The notes under the pieces were generated by a model that did not search any database, was not told the origin of the DNA, and was given only the letters and a program-made list of their open reading frames with translations. A stretch of 64,000 nt of DNA from Caldicoprobacter oshimai DSM 21659 (lineage in GTDB: Bacteria; Bacillota; Clostridia; Caldicoprobacterales; Caldicoprobacteraceae). Both the position numbers and the translations under genes were made by a program. Of this stretch, positions 54,035 through 64,000 are shown one piece after another. The stretch covers positions 620,001-684,000 of the forward strand of contig JAGB01000001.1 of the NCBI GenBank assembly GCA_000526435.1, read 5' to 3'. The number at the start of each line of letters is the position of its first letter. Position 1 is the stretch's first letter.

Positions 54035-56899
54035 TTATAGCCTCTTTCGCCTACTTAGCCTCGCGTTCAAAAGCCTGGACGAAAAGGTTACATCGCTATC
54101 ATGCCCCTTACCCTCTTTAGTTTGCCCAAGTTCAGGTTTATCCACGACTTCACTCCCACCTTCAATGCTCTTTTTTAACCGGACATCGCCTTGATCCCGA
54201 TCGCTTTCAGATGCGGTAGCGCTTTCATCCGCGCCTTTGTGCGCATTGCCATGGCTTTTTAAATTGCCCTCAAATGCGCTGGGTTTCGGCCAACAGCCTT
54301 CCCATATCTTTATCCTCGATGCCCACCTCCTCAATAAAGCCTCTACTCTAAGCCTTCTTAAGGCCACCTCCACCACAAACAGCACAAGCGCGGCAGAAAG
54401 CAGGTACGGCCAGACCTCGGTTTCCACCCAAACCGGATGCAGGTCCTCGCGGAACACCTGTTCAGGCTCGTCAAGCATAATGCCACCGGTTTCTTTCACC
54501 AGCCTTTCAAGCAGCTCTTTAGCGCCCCGATTGCGGATATCGTACTCCGGCGAATAGCTGACCGCCAGGCCGCTTTCAAGCTGTCCAACCACGCTTTCAC
54601 CATCTTTAAGCTCCACTCTAACAAGATACACGCCCGCCTCATCTATCTCAAATTCGCCCTCATATCTCCCTGGCTGAGTGGCCTGAAGCGATACCTCCTG
54701 CCTGCCACCGCCCGGCTTCATAACGACTGCATGGCTGTTTAAGGCCTCATCCCAGTTTTGAGATATGTCCAGGGTTATATGCCCCTTGTCCCCAACCCTG
54801 CTGACCTCAAGAAGGCCGTCTTGATCCTCTTCCGAAGGCAGTATCCATGATATGACGTTGAGCCAGAAGCGCTGTGCCTCATCCCATGCAAGCCAGTCCC
54901 CTGTCCAGCTGCCACGCAGGTCGCTGGTCCATGCCACTACCCGTCCCAGACCATACTGCCACTCAGCCAATAACGGGTCCTGCCTATCGCTGGACAGCAC
55001 CACGTTGGCTTCCACCTTTGGCAGGGTGGCGATATACCCGTGTAGCGGCGGAAAGCCTTGATTAAACCCCTCTACTATGGGTGAATCCCCGGTGACGACC
55101 GGATAAAACGTTCGGTTATGTATATAGCTTTGAGTTGCCAGATATGTTTCCTTGGTGAATATTTTAGGGATATTGGTAAACTCGTCGGTATAATAGTAGC
55201 GCCCTCCTCCTATATTTGCCAGCTCTTCTAGTAATTTTGTATCCGAATCCTCACCTACCGCCACCGTCGAAACCGTAATCCCATGGTCCCGCATCTCCTG
55301 TACCAAGCCATGGAAATCGCTCTCCTGGGACTGGCCATCGGTAAGCATAATCACGTGCTTGAGCTGCACGTTCAGCTCTTTTAAAGACTCATAAGCCAAC
55401 TTAAGTCCTGGATACATATTGGTACCCCCACCGGGCCTGATGGTGCCAATATCGCTCTTTATCCTGTCTACATCGTCTACTGCTTGCGTTTTCACAACCC
55501 ATGAGGCCACATCATCAAAGGCCACCACGCCTATATAGTCTACCGGCCGCAAGGCCTCGGTCGAGCGAATGGCAGCCTCCTTCGCCAGTTCCATCTTGCT
55601 TACGCCGTACTGCCCTGCCGCCATGCTACCTGATTTGTCTATCACCAGCACCAGCCCCAGGGAAGGTATATCCGCTTTGCGCATGAGGTCCACATCGACC
55701 GGCAGCATGGACTCAAGCGGCGTAGCCATATACCCACCCAGGGCATAGCTGTTGTCACCTCCGGTCACCAGCATCCCCCGTCCCAGATGTTTTACGTATG
55801 AATCAAGCGCCTTCATCATTTCATCTCCCAGGTCATCGGCAGCAACGTTACACAGCACCAGGGCGTGGTATTTGCGGAGCTCCTCCAAAGCAGCCGGCAA
55901 TACTTGAGGAGTAAGAACCATCGTTTCGATCCCCGCCTGATTCAGCATCTTCACAAGCTCCCGGCCTTCGCCCTCTCGTCCCTCCACCACCGCCACAGCG
56001 GGCAACCCATATACCTCCACAAAGGCGGCCGCGCTGTTGTTCTGGTACACCGTATCCTCACCTACCTGCAAGACTGCCTCATAGGTCTTTATTCCGCTGT
56101 CCTGCGCCGTATCCTTAAACACAAAGGTGTTCTCGCCTTTTTGTATCTCCACCCTTTCCTGGCTTATGAGCTGGCGGTTGGCATACAGCCTCAACACGCC
56201 AGAGGTGTTCGCTGTGCTGTGAATCTGTACCCGTATATCGTATGTCTCCCCTTTATACAGGCGGCCGGGGACATCCAGCGATGTTACCTGTACTTCGGCT
56301 GAGGGTGTGGTGTCAAAGTACACCCCGTCGACCACGATATCCTGCAAAGCCAGCGCTCTGGAGCTTTTTAAGGCATCGCCCACGTTTTCAGCAGCGTCGG
56401 TGAGCAACACCATCCTCTTCCGGGTATCAGCAGGCAAAAGGGCAGCCGCCATCTGAAGCGCACCCTCTATATCGGTAAAATGGGGATTGGGCAGGGTTTC
56501 AAAGCCGTCAAAGTAAGTGGTCTGTCCTGCCGGGTGCTCCACCAGCGCATCCTTTCCAAAAGTTATAATGCCCGCCTGCCAGTGATGGGGCTTTTGTTCC
56601 AGGGCAGACGATATAAAAGATTCCATTTGCGCTTTGGCCCCTGCCGCGCTGTTTGACAGGTCAGCAACGAAAAATACGGTAGCGGCATGGGTATACTTCC
56701 TTATACTGGCCCCCGCCAGGGATAATATTATGAGAAGCACTATTACGCAGCGCAGGATCAAAACATACCTATCCTTCTTGCTCCCGATTCGCCGGCTCCT
56801 CACAAACGAAAGTATCACAAACGCTACAGTAGGGACAGCCAGAAGCAACCACAGAGGGGCAACAAAGCCTATGCCGCCATTTTTAAAGCTAATACCCAC
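54035..56899 (-). CDS. Large VWA-domain membrane protein (BatA/glutamine amidotransferase-like)
   Basis: The roughly 954-residue protein has two N-terminal membrane helices, a first VWA-like domain (FFVADLSNSAAGAKAQMESF), an adhesion-like beta region and a class I amidotransferase-like segment (MLVTGGDNSYALGGYMATPL). A second VWA domain with an intact MIDAS motif (VIDKSGSMAAGQYG, and GGGTNMYPGL) comes next. A C-terminal membrane helix (about 830-850) precedes a hydrophilic tail. Related proteins follow MoxR-DUF58 genes and may work with the AAA ATPase at the envelope. GTG 56899 overlaps the upstream VWA gene. Confidence 0.86.
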   Translation of the reverse strand: MGISFKNGGIGFVAPLWLLLAVPTVAFVILSFVRSRRIGSKKDRYVLILRCVIVLLIILSLAGASIRKYTHAATVFFVADLSNSAAGAKAQMESFISSALEQKPHHWQAGIITFGKDALVEHPAGQTTYFDGFETLPNPHFTDIEGALQMAAALLPADTRKRMVLLTDAAENVGDALKSSRALALQDIVVDGVYFDTTPSAEVQVTSLDVPGRLYKGETYDIRVQIHSTANTSGVLRLYANRQLISQERVEIQKGENTFVFKDTAQDSGIKTYEAVLQVGEDTVYQNNSAAAFVEVYGLPAVAVVEGREGEGRELVKMLNQAGIETMVLTPQVLPAALEELRKYHALVLCNVAADDLGDEMMKALDSYVKHLGRGMLVTGGDNSYALGGYMATPLESMLPVDVDLMRKADIPSLGLVLVIDKSGSMAAGQYGVSKMELAKEAAIRSTEALRPVDYIGVVAFDDVASWVVKTQAVDDVDRIKSDIGTIRPGGGTNMYPGLKLAYESLKELNVQLKHVIMLTDGQSQESDFHGLVQEMRDHGITVSTVAVGEDSDTKLLEELANIGGGRYYYTDEFTNIPKIFTKETYLATQSYIHNRTFYPVVTGDSPIVEGFNQGFPPLHGYIATLPKVEANVVLSSDRQDPLLAEWQYGLGRVVAWTSDLRGSWTGDWLAWDEAQRFWLNVISWILPSEEDQDGLLEVSRVGDKGHITLDISQNWDEALNSHAVVMKPGGGRQEVSLQATQPGRYEGEFEIDEAGVYLVRVELKDGESVVGQLESGLAVSYSPEYDIRNRGAKELLERLVKETGGIMLDEPEQVFREDLHPVWVETEVWPYLLSAALVLFVVEVALRRLRVEALLRRWASRIKIWEGCWPKPSAFEGNLKSHGNAHKGADESATASESDRDQGDVRLKKSIEGGSEVVDKPELGQTKEGKGHDSDVTFSSRLLNARLSRRKRL

Positions 56900-58721
56900 G
56901 TTGATACACCCACCATTCAAACATAATAACAGCCAGCACAGCCCAGGCGAAGTACCTCCACAGCTCCTTCACAAACCCAGATCCACCGTTTCGACCGTCC
57001 ACAGGCTGGCCCACATCGCCAATCACCTGACCAGCCCTCAGGTCGGACTCGCTGTGAGTTGGAACGTGAACAGTAAAATGAGATTCCAATACCTCTTGCC
57101 CGTCGCCCTGCTGAACAACCTGTTGCACCGTATATACCCCCACTTCATGGCTATCTATAAATGGGACAACGCTGTAAGACGGATCAAGTACGAATTCCTT
57201 CCCAGATGGGGTTATCACACGAATCTCCCCGGCACCAGGCAGCAAATTTATGAATACCTCCTGCCCGGCATAAAACCCGCTTTCCTGCCCTGAAGACTGG
57301 GGAAGTACCCAGGTAAGCACATTTTGAATCAGTATGGGGAAATCCACCTTGAGCGGAATATCCGAATGGTGTACATCAAACGAAAACACGACGACCCTCT
57401 GAGCCCCCATTTCGCCTGCCATAACAAGCGGCCCCTGTCCCCCATCAAGCACAACCTCTGCCCACCGAGGTACGCTTATCCGCCTGGCCCTTGCGATATG
57501 GAAGCCTTTATAGTTTACAAGATCAAAAAAGCGTGCGTAGCGGGAATGGGATAGAAGGCGCAAATTTTGGGGAGCATATTCCCCTTCTACCTCCAAAAAA
57601 CCGTTTTGAGGCGGAGGATTGAACACGATCATGTTCCCATCCCTGGGAAGTTTTGAAGGGATATACCCGTCAAATACATACAGCGCATATCCATTCAAGT
57701 CTACGGCATGTTCATAAGCTGTTTTTACAAGATTCACATCATCTCGAAGGGCTATGGCCTTCTCCAGAAAGACGTTGCGCTGGGTAACAAGCAACACCCT
57801 ATTTTCCCTGTAGGAGTCCACGAATGTCCAGCCTGCGTTGTCAATGGCCAGGTCATCCTCATCCAAAATGGCTACCTCCACGCGCTTGGCATCCGCAGGT
57901 ATCCCCGTCCAGTACACGTCTGCCTTGCGGCCAGCAGGCACTGCAACCTCCCTTATATCAAAGGTAGCGCCATCTACCAGGCATTCAGCCGCGAGCGCAG
58001 CGTCCTCACCGGAATAGTTTGCGATTTTTGACAGGACCACCGTTCCATCGGACGTCTGAGCCCAGCTCACCAGCTCGACGGCAAAATTTTTCCCTTCATT
58101 ATTAAAGACAATTGACTCTATGTCTTGGTTCCTTATCTGATATACCTTATCGCTGTAAATGCGTATTCGAACATCCTCAAGCTCCTTCGCAAGCGCCTGG
58201 GCCAAAGCCAGGGCTTGTTCCATGCTACCCTGGCCGTTAGTAACCTCTATCCCATTGAGCCGCTGCTTTAAAATGCTTTTGTCTCCGGTCCTGCTTGCAA
58301 CCACCTCCGCGTCATATCCGGCAGCAATGAGGGTCACACGCTGCCCTGGGAGCAAATCATCGATAAAGCCCTCTATCTCCCTTTTGGCAAGTAAAAATCG
58401 TGATGGTTTTACATCCTCAGCCTGCATGCTGGCCGAACAATCCAATACCACTATATATTCGGAGCTTCTGCCTTCTTGAAAGAGAAACGGCCTGGCAATT
58501 GCCAGGGTAAAAAGCGCTGCAGCCGCCAGCTGTAAAAAAAGCAGGAGGTTTTTTCTGAGCTTCTACCAGGGTGCGCTGGCCTGCATATCTTGAACGGCCT
58601 TTTCCCATAGATAGGTGCTCGAAACTTCAACCTCTTGATACCGCTGTTTCAACAGGTACAGCAATACAATGGCCGGTATGGAAAGCGCAAACAAAAGCCC
58701 CCACGGATTCAGAAAGCTCAC
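56889..58721 (-). pseudogene. BatA-type VWA membrane protein with an in-frame TAG
   Basis: From GTG 58721 (GGAGGTGG upstream) the frame reads MSFLNPWGLLFALSIPAIVLLYLLK, the normal start of BatA-like proteins. At codon 53 (58565-58563) TAG interrupts ...SAPW*KLRKNLLLFLQL, where family members usually have Gln or a similar residue (CAG to TAG is one change). The frame then stays open for 557 codons. It covers a VWA domain (VVLDCSASMQAEDVKP), a beta-rich region and a C-terminal membrane helix (WAVLAVIMFEWWVYQ). No good restart lies after the TAG. It is either inactivated, read through, or a sequence error. Confidence 0.8.
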
Positions 58722-58927
58722 CAGCCCACCTCCGCATACGCAAAAAGTCTTTTACAGTTTCGTCTTTATAACTACAACCGTTTATAACAGCTGTTTATAG
58801 CCACAACCGCTCCATGGCTGCAATGAAGAGTTCGATAATGCCTGGACAAATGCCCTACCATACCAATTCGAAACACATTAACGTACCAATTCAAAACCAA
58901 TAAAGGATGCGTATTACCACCATACAG
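58722..58927. other. Intergenic region with an imperfect repeat
   Basis: The region shows TTTATAACTACAACCG and TTTATAGCCACAACCG in tandem (about 58766-58812) and no gene. It lies within the MoxR-VWA gene set between DUF58 and the first VWA gene. Confidence 0.4.
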
Positions 58928-59815
58928 CTATCTCACAAGCCCAAGCTTCATCAGGTTGTGAAACACCACCTGTTCCAGGCTGGCAGCGCTGCTTGCCAGT
59001 ATGTAGTTTATACCCCGGGCATAGCAAAATGCCCTGACGTCGTTTAAAAACTCATCCAGCGCTTTTCTGTAAGCCTTGAGCACACCGGGAGTTACGATGA
59101 CATCTTTTGCCTCTTCACCTTCCACGTCCACCAGGCGCAGGCTACCGCTCAGCTCCGGGTCAAGTTCCTGAGGCGCCATGAGGTGTATAAGGGTTACCTC
59201 CTGTTTGAGATACTGAAGATACTCGAGCGCCTGCTTATACCCATCCTTTGAAAACAGGTCTGTGATCAAAATGCTTATACCCCCGTTAGGCTTTAAGATG
59301 GGGCATTCCTTGATAGCGCTGCATAGCGACGTTTTTCCACCGAACTTAAGGCCTTCTATGAACTTGAGTGCCCGCCAGAACCCCTGTTTGCCAGAGAAAT
59401 AGGGTAAATAGGTAGCTGGCTTATCCTGTATGCCTACCACGGCCACCCTGTCAAAATTGGCAAGGGCAATGTAAACCAACACGGCTGCCAGCTGCTTGGC
59501 AAGCACCCCCTTGTTCGGCTGGCCCCAGTTCATTGATGCGCTCACATCCAAAAACACGGTGATGTTGACCTCCCGCTCCTCCATGAACAGCTTGACAAAC
59601 AGCCGCTCAAAGCGCGCATAGGCATTCCAGTCAATGCGGCGGAAGTCATCTCCCGGGATGTATTCCCTGAAGTCGGAAAACTCAATGGAACTTCCCTTGC
59701 TCCTGGATTTCCTGTTACCGCCCATATCCCCCTTAATGGCCATACGGGCGTTTAAGGCCAGCCTGTCCAGCCTCTTTAAAAACTGCTGATCAAGTAGAGG
59801 CCCGTCCAAACCCAT
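58928..59815 (-). CDS. DUF58 domain protein
   Basis: The protein of about 295 residues has the DUF58 signature (RSKGSSIEFSDFREYIPGDDFRRIDWNAYARFERLFVKLF, about 41-80) and then a VWA-like fold (ITVFLDVSASMNWGQPNKGV). In MoxR operons DUF58 proteins pair with the AAA ATPase and VWA proteins; the biochemical role is not settled. It overlaps the MoxR gene stop. Several starts are possible (GTG 59821, ATG 59818, ATG 59815). The last has the best spacing from GAGGAG. Confidence 0.92.
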   Translation of the reverse strand: MGLDGPLLDQQFLKRLDRLALNARMAIKGDMGGNRKSRSKGSSIEFSDFREYIPGDDFRRIDWNAYARFERLFVKLFMEEREVNITVFLDVSASMNWGQPNKGVLAKQLAAVLVYIALANFDRVAVVGIQDKPATYLPYFSGKQGFWRALKFIEGLKFGGKTSLCSAIKECPILKPNGGISILITDLFSKDGYKQALEYLQYLKQEVTLIHLMAPQELDPELSGSLRLVDVEGEEAKDVIVTPGVLKAYRKALDEFLNDVRAFCYARGINYILASSAASLEQVVFHNLMKLGLVR

Positions 59816-59817
59816 CA

Positions 59818-60801
59818 TCACTCCTCAAGCCCCAACAGTATCTCGCCTATTATTTCATCGGGGCTCTTGCCTTCAGCCATCCCTTCAAAGCTCAAAGATA
59901 TCCTGTGTCGCAACGCCGGATACGCCACATACCTTATATCGTCAAAGGACACGTTATATCGCCCTTCCATCACTGCCCTTATCTTTGCGGTGCTTATAAT
60001 GGCCTGAGCACCGCGAGGACTGGCTCCATACCTGATATAGCGCTTGGCCACCTCGGGCGAATCGGCCCTTTCAGGGTGAGTTGCAAGCACCAGGCGCAGG
60101 GCGTAGTCCTGCACGCTTCTGGCTATGGGCACCGCCGCAGCGACAGACCTGAGCCGCATTATGGTTTGTGCATCGGCCACCTTTTGAGCCTTTACCTCGC
60201 TCCCGGTGGTGGTCATATCAACGATCTCATGCAGCTCCTCAAGCGAAGGAAACTCCACCAGTATTTTGAACATAAACCTGTCCAGCTGTGCCTCGGGCAA
60301 AGGGTACGTCCCCTCCTGCTCGATGGGGTTTTGCGTCGCCAGTACAAAAAAGGGCTGGGGCAGCTGCCGAGTTACTCCTCCCACCGTCACGGTATGCTCC
60401 TGCATGGCCTCAAGAAGGGCGCTCTGCGTTTTGGGCGTTGCACGGTTGATCTCATCGGCCAGCACTATATTGCTGAATACCGGGCCGGGCTGAAACTCAA
60501 ACCGGCTGTTCCCGCTCTCATCGCGTACTACTATGTTTGTGCCCATAACGTCAGCCGGCATCAAATCCGGCGTAAACTGTATTCGTCTAAAGGACAAGTC
60601 CAGTACCCTGCTTATGGTACGTACCAGGCGCGTCTTGCCCAGACCGGGTACGCCTTCCAGCAGCACATTGCCTCCGGCCAGCATGGCCATGATAACCTGG
60701 CGTATCACATCCCGCTGGCCTACGATCTCCTTTGCAATCTCGCCTTCTATTTCCATTACCTTTTGGGCAAACACTTCTATGTCGTTTATGCTTACATCCA
60801 T
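59818..60801 (-). CDS. MoxR-family AAA+ ATPase
   Basis: The 327-residue ATPase has Walker A GVPGLGKTRL (about 55-64), a Walker B region (IVLADEINRATPKTQSALLEAM, about 113-134), sensor FFVLATQNPIEQEGTYPLPEAQLDRFMF and a lid domain with YIRYGASPRGAQAI. It probably acts as a chaperone that remodels the VWA partners. ATG 60801 with GGGGGA upstream gives the normal start; the longer frame is unsupported. It lies upstream of DUF58 with a four-base overlap. The 200 bases upstream hold no gene. Confidence 0.95.
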   Translation of the reverse strand: MDVSINDIEVFAQKVMEIEGEIAKEIVGQRDVIRQVIMAMLAGGNVLLEGVPGLGKTRLVRTISRVLDLSFRRIQFTPDLMPADVMGTNIVVRDESGNSRFEFQPGPVFSNIVLADEINRATPKTQSALLEAMQEHTVTVGGVTRQLPQPFFVLATQNPIEQEGTYPLPEAQLDRFMFKILVEFPSLEELHEIVDMTTTGSEVKAQKVADAQTIMRLRSVAAAVPIARSVQDYALRLVLATHPERADSPEVAKRYIRYGASPRGAQAIISTAKIRAVMEGRYNVSFDDIRYVAYPALRHRISLSFEGMAEGKSPDEIIGEILLGLEE

Positions 60802-61047
60802 ATTAATCCCCCGTTCATCGCCATAATGCTTTTCTCTACAAAACAAAAGCCATCAAGGCAACTTTACATAAGATGCCTCTGCAAACCTCGAGCCACTATA
60901 AAATTGCTGTATACTCATTCACAGCCAACCTTTATAACAGTTAACATATTCGCTGCTGGACACATTGCAATACACAATCCCCGGCCACTTTTTTCCAGGC
61001 AATACAACCTTTCTTTGATAGAAAACCTCCCTCTCGGTTACAATAAA

Positions 61048-62844
61048 CTATTCAAGGGCGCTGAAGTACTCCTTAATCAGCTCTCGCATTCCGGCAGGGA
61101 TGTCCATGCGCTCTAAATTTTCCATGGCCTGGCGGCTGTAGCTGCCAAACACCTCATTGTAGGGGACAAAACCGTCAAAGCTTCCCAATCCCGGGCTGGC
61201 CTCTGTCTGTTCGCTTGCACCCTGCCCTGACGGTTTTCCGGTAACCTGGCTGGCCTGGCCGCCATCGCCCAGCCTGGTAGGGTCGTATATCCTCTCATAA
61301 TCGCCATAAGAATCGGGATTGCCCTGGCCCTTTGTACCCTGCTGGGATGACGTGCCAGTCCCTTGATATCCCGCATCCCGATTCATGTGCCCGGCGCCTG
61401 TCCCCGTGCCTGCTCCAACGCTGGAAGAACCCTGACCGGTGCTTGTCGAACCGCTGCCTGAGCCGCGATCTCCCAAGGCATTACCCGGGCCATCCGAGCC
61501 CTGATCACCTTGTCCACTCCCTGAACCCTGTCTGTCACTACCCGAACCGCCACTATTTCCATTTTCACCGTCCGAACCCTGGCCGTTTGATGACTAACCC
61601 CCCGAGTTTTGGCCGTTCCCTTTCTGGCTGTCAGGCTCCCGATTGGTTTTGCCGTTTGAATGGCTACTTAAGCCCTGATCGGCGCCATAGGCATTTTGGG
61701 CCAGGCGGATATCCTGTCCGGCTGCACTAGCTATGCTGTTCTTCATATTCTGTAACAAGTATTGAATATCGGCCGGGTTCGCAAAGCCTTCCTGAGCCAT
61801 ATAGGTAAGCATCTCCTGTAGAGAGTCCAGCTCTCTTGTTACATCGCCTGATTGGCCGGCAATAGCTGAAGCCACAGCCCCAGCCGCCTTCTCCAGCTGC
61901 TTCTTCAAACTGCCATTTGGCAGGGCATCGGCTGCACTTTTAAGCGCTGCCTCCAGCGACTGCATTGCCTCAGCATCCATATTCCCCTGCTTAATCTGCT
62001 CCTTTAAGCTCTCAAGCGCATGCTCTATTCCTTGTGCCTCCATGGCTTTGGCTGCCTGGCCGAGGTTCCTGGTCAGCAAATGCCTCTCCAGAGCTTCACC
62101 CAGCAAACCCATCCTGTACTGCCGGAACCTCTTGACAAGTCCGGCAAGTTGCTGTTCAGCCTTTGAGACCTCCTTGATGGCTTCCTTGTAGTCGCTGGTT
62201 TGCCTGAGCCTCCTTGCAAGCTGGTTTACAAGGTCCATGAGCTCCTGCTTCTCCTCCGCAGTCAGCTCAGCCTGTGTTGTCAAATTCTCCTGTACCTTAT
62301 CCTGAAGCTGCTCAACCTGATTTTCTATCTCCCTCTGCACCCTTATTCGGCGGTCTACGATTTCGTTTTGTGGATTTGGTAGCATGCCTCCCACAAGGAT
62401 CAATAGAGCCATGCCCACCAAGCCTAGCATCCATTTTTTAGGTGGTGTAACAGAAATAGCGGTGGTATCAAGCTCTTTGAGCCTGCGTATGGTATCCTCC
62501 CTTTGAATTACCGAAAAAGCATCGTCAAGGCCCATGCGCTCATACGCGGTGATGGCCCTCTCCTGCAGGCCTAGCCTGTCAGCCTCGCGGGCAACATCTT
62601 TGAGCGAGGGGCGATAAAAGGCACTGACCACAACCGAAATCAATATGATTTCGAAGCCACAGGCGGCAGCCTTTTGCCACATATAGGGTATGGGGACGAA
62701 GAACGATGCGCACAACCATATTACCACCTGGGCCAATGCTAAAATGGTCCCAAGCACCACGTACTTTATGAAATGGCGCAGCAATATGCGCCTCCTTATG
62801 GGCTTTAAGGCGCCATATAATCTTTTATCCACCGCTTTGGCCAT
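61048..62844 (-). pseudogene. DUF4175-like coiled-coil membrane protein with an in-frame TAG
   Basis: From ATG 62844 the product has two membrane helices (about 28-50 and 55-75), a third near 150, and long coiled coils (IQREIENQVEQLQDKVQENL-like). After NGQNSGG a TAG (61596-61594) stops the frame at about residue 416. The frame then stays open for 182 more codons: a Gly/Ser/Gln-rich linker and a conserved C-terminus (FVPYNEVFGSYSRQAMENLE ... IPAGMRELIKEYFSALE). The tail is typical of such proteins, so the TAG is an interruption (Gln CAG expected). It lies upstream of the MoxR gene. Confidence 0.8.
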
Positions 62845-63261
62845 CAACCAGTCCCTTCTTTCACGCGTTTTCCCGCCCATCGATTTTTGCCTGCACAACT
62901 GTCATCGCTTTTCTGGGTAGCTTATTCATCCAATTAATTTGCCCGTCTTTTTGCCCGTATTTTTATACCCCACATTTCGTTTGTTTTTTAGGTAAACTTA
63001 TGGATCAAAACCTGCTACGCCAGTATTTTTAAAATTTTATGCTAAGTACTATTAGAAAAACACAAATTCCCATTAGATACTTCTTTCTTCAGTGGTTGCC
63101 TTCTACTGCCATATCCCCGGCTATGCCTTATCCTAATAAATTTTTTACACGCTAAGAGTATATATTTATAGGAGGAAATTGTTTTAAAACGCATGCATCA
63201 AATCACAATGATCAATACGCAATTCTTCTCGTCGGCATTTTAAATATCTGGTCCCAACAGC

Positions 63262-64000
63262 TTAAGATTTACGCCTGAGCCTCTTGTACGGCCTTATAAC
63301 CCAGGCACTGGCACAGAGCAGCAGTACAGCTATACCTGACATCACAGCGCTGTTACCGATCCATAGAGGCAGCTTCTGAAACCACCCCTGTGGCGAACCC
63401 AGACTCCTGCTCACGCCGAAAAATAATCCCAATATTCCATAGTAGACGTTGGTCGTCGGATCGCCGGCCTGCCTGGCCAGCAGGTCACCTAATCCCACCG
63501 CAGGATTTATATAGAGTATAAAGGGGATATAATGATCAGTGGGGCCTGGTACCTGTGAATAGTGTACCGACATCATGTAAGCGCCCAGTACCACCGATAC
63601 TATTCCCAAGAAGAAAATTGTAATATAGGTAACTACTGTGGACACCACCGTCCTCTTGAAAAGCGCAGAATAGAATATCCCTATGCTCCCAACAGCAAAC
63701 GCCGTGATGATATAAAACAGAAACAGAATAGCAACATCTTCGGGCGCAATGCCCCCGAACAGGAACACCAGGCTAAAAAGCGGTATGGATGAGATTATGA
63801 GCAGCAGTATGAAGGCCAGCGATGACAGCAGCTTTCCAATTATTATCGAGAGAGGAGACATCTTGGTACACAGAAGCAGGTCAAGCGTTTGCATCTCGCG
63901 CTCGCTGCTTATCACACCAGCAGTCTGTGCAGGGGTGACCAGCAGAATAAGGGCAAACTGAAGAACCGCAAGCATCAGATACACCCGAAGTCCTGCTAAC
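63262..64000 (-). CDS. ABC-2 type transporter permease (5' end beyond window)
   Basis: The frame is open to the window edge (…LAGLRVYLMLAVLQFALILL), so the first part of the protein is missing. About six membrane helices are visible, with the ABC-2 motif TAGVISSEREMQTLDLLLCTKMSPLSIIIGKL following the first. It would form a transporter with an ABC ATPase, presumably encoded upstream. It precedes the DUF4175-like gene in the same direction after a 417-base gap (62845-63261) in which no gene is seen. Confidence 0.85.
   Translation of the reverse strand, partial: LAGLRVYLMLAVLQFALILLVTPAQTAGVISSEREMQTLDLLLCTKMSPLSIIIGKLLSSLAFILLLIISSIPLFSLVFLFGGIAPEDVAILFLFYIITAFAVGSIGIFYSALFKRTVVSTVVTYITIFFLGIVSVVLGAYMMSVHYSQVPGPTDHYIPFILYINPAVGLGDLLARQAGDPTTNVYYGILGLFFGVSRSLGSPQGWFQKLPLWIGNSAVMSGIAVLLLCASAWVIRPYKRLRRKS

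Noticed and set aside
58417-58608. 63-residue minus-strand frame at the start of the VWA gene
   Set aside because: It is in another frame; the true reading is the BatA-like N-terminus interrupted by TAG.
54035-62844. Genome-wide reassignment of TAG to Gln
   Set aside because: lspA, sepF, yggS, rsbW and cbiQ end at TAG at the expected protein length, so TAG is a normal stop here.

Overview
The window looks like a low-to-mid GC chromosome segment of an anaerobic, spore-former-type Clostridia (Bacillota). Supporting signs are PyrR attenuators, CIRCE-controlled groESL, SepF/DivIVA/YggT division genes, SigB-type and SigI-type sigma modules, a trimeric [FeFe] hydrogenase, and a xylose isomerase beside a GH3 glycosidase, which points to plant-polysaccharide fermentation. 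The genus cannot be fixed from the sequence alone. Most genes lie on the minus strand.

Layout. 1-9.8 kb: pyrimidine operon (pyrR-pyrB-pyrC, with two PyrR attenuators), rluD, lspA, a DksA/TraR-type gene, then a division block (divIVA, yggT, sepF, yggS, HlyD-like adaptor) and an rsbV-rsbW-sigB partner-switching module with an extra HATPase. 9.8-10.5 kb: seven tRNAs from one promoter. 10.5-16.3 kb: accessory stretch with a PIG-L deacetylase and a GPH sugar symporter between wrecked insertion sequences (IS256, an IS4/IS5-like DDE element, IS21). 16.3-19.1 kb: cobalt/nickel ECF transporter cbiM-Q-O with a structured leader. 19.5-26.5 kb: beta-CASP nuclease, a secreted YhgE-like protein, an MMPL transporter and its TetR regulator with a duplicated operator. 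26.6-31.4 kb: rsgI with a frame-broken sigI, a divergent DUF5667 protein, and a three-gene DUF2089/SHOCT-like operon. 31.7-35.4 kb: GH3 glycosidase and xylA. 35.7-44.3 kb: electron-bifurcating-type [FeFe] hydrogenase (NuoE-, NuoF- and HydA-like) with an embedded HATPase, followed by a second, sensor-like hydrogenase grouped with two DRTGG proteins, another HATPase and a PHP protein. 44.4-51.2 kb: SPOR protein, DUF6062, dCMP deaminase, groESL, a DivIVA-like protein, a small basic protein and DUF1836. 51.4-64 kb: ABC permease, DUF4175-like protein, MoxR ATPase, DUF58, two VWA membrane proteins and an L,D-transpeptidase lipoprotein.

How it fits together. Reducing power from sugar catabolism (xylA, GH3) would be disposed of as H2 by the trimeric hydrogenase. 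The adjacent hydrogenase-like protein with DRTGG and kinase-like partners is the best candidate for a little-studied sensing system. The last operon (MoxR/DUF58/VWA) is striking because three genes carry lesions: two have in-frame TAG codons where Gln is expected, and the terminal L,D-transpeptidase has both a frameshift in its signal peptide and an intact IS256 insertion. This indicates recent operon decay, or recoding/assembly error that needs checking.
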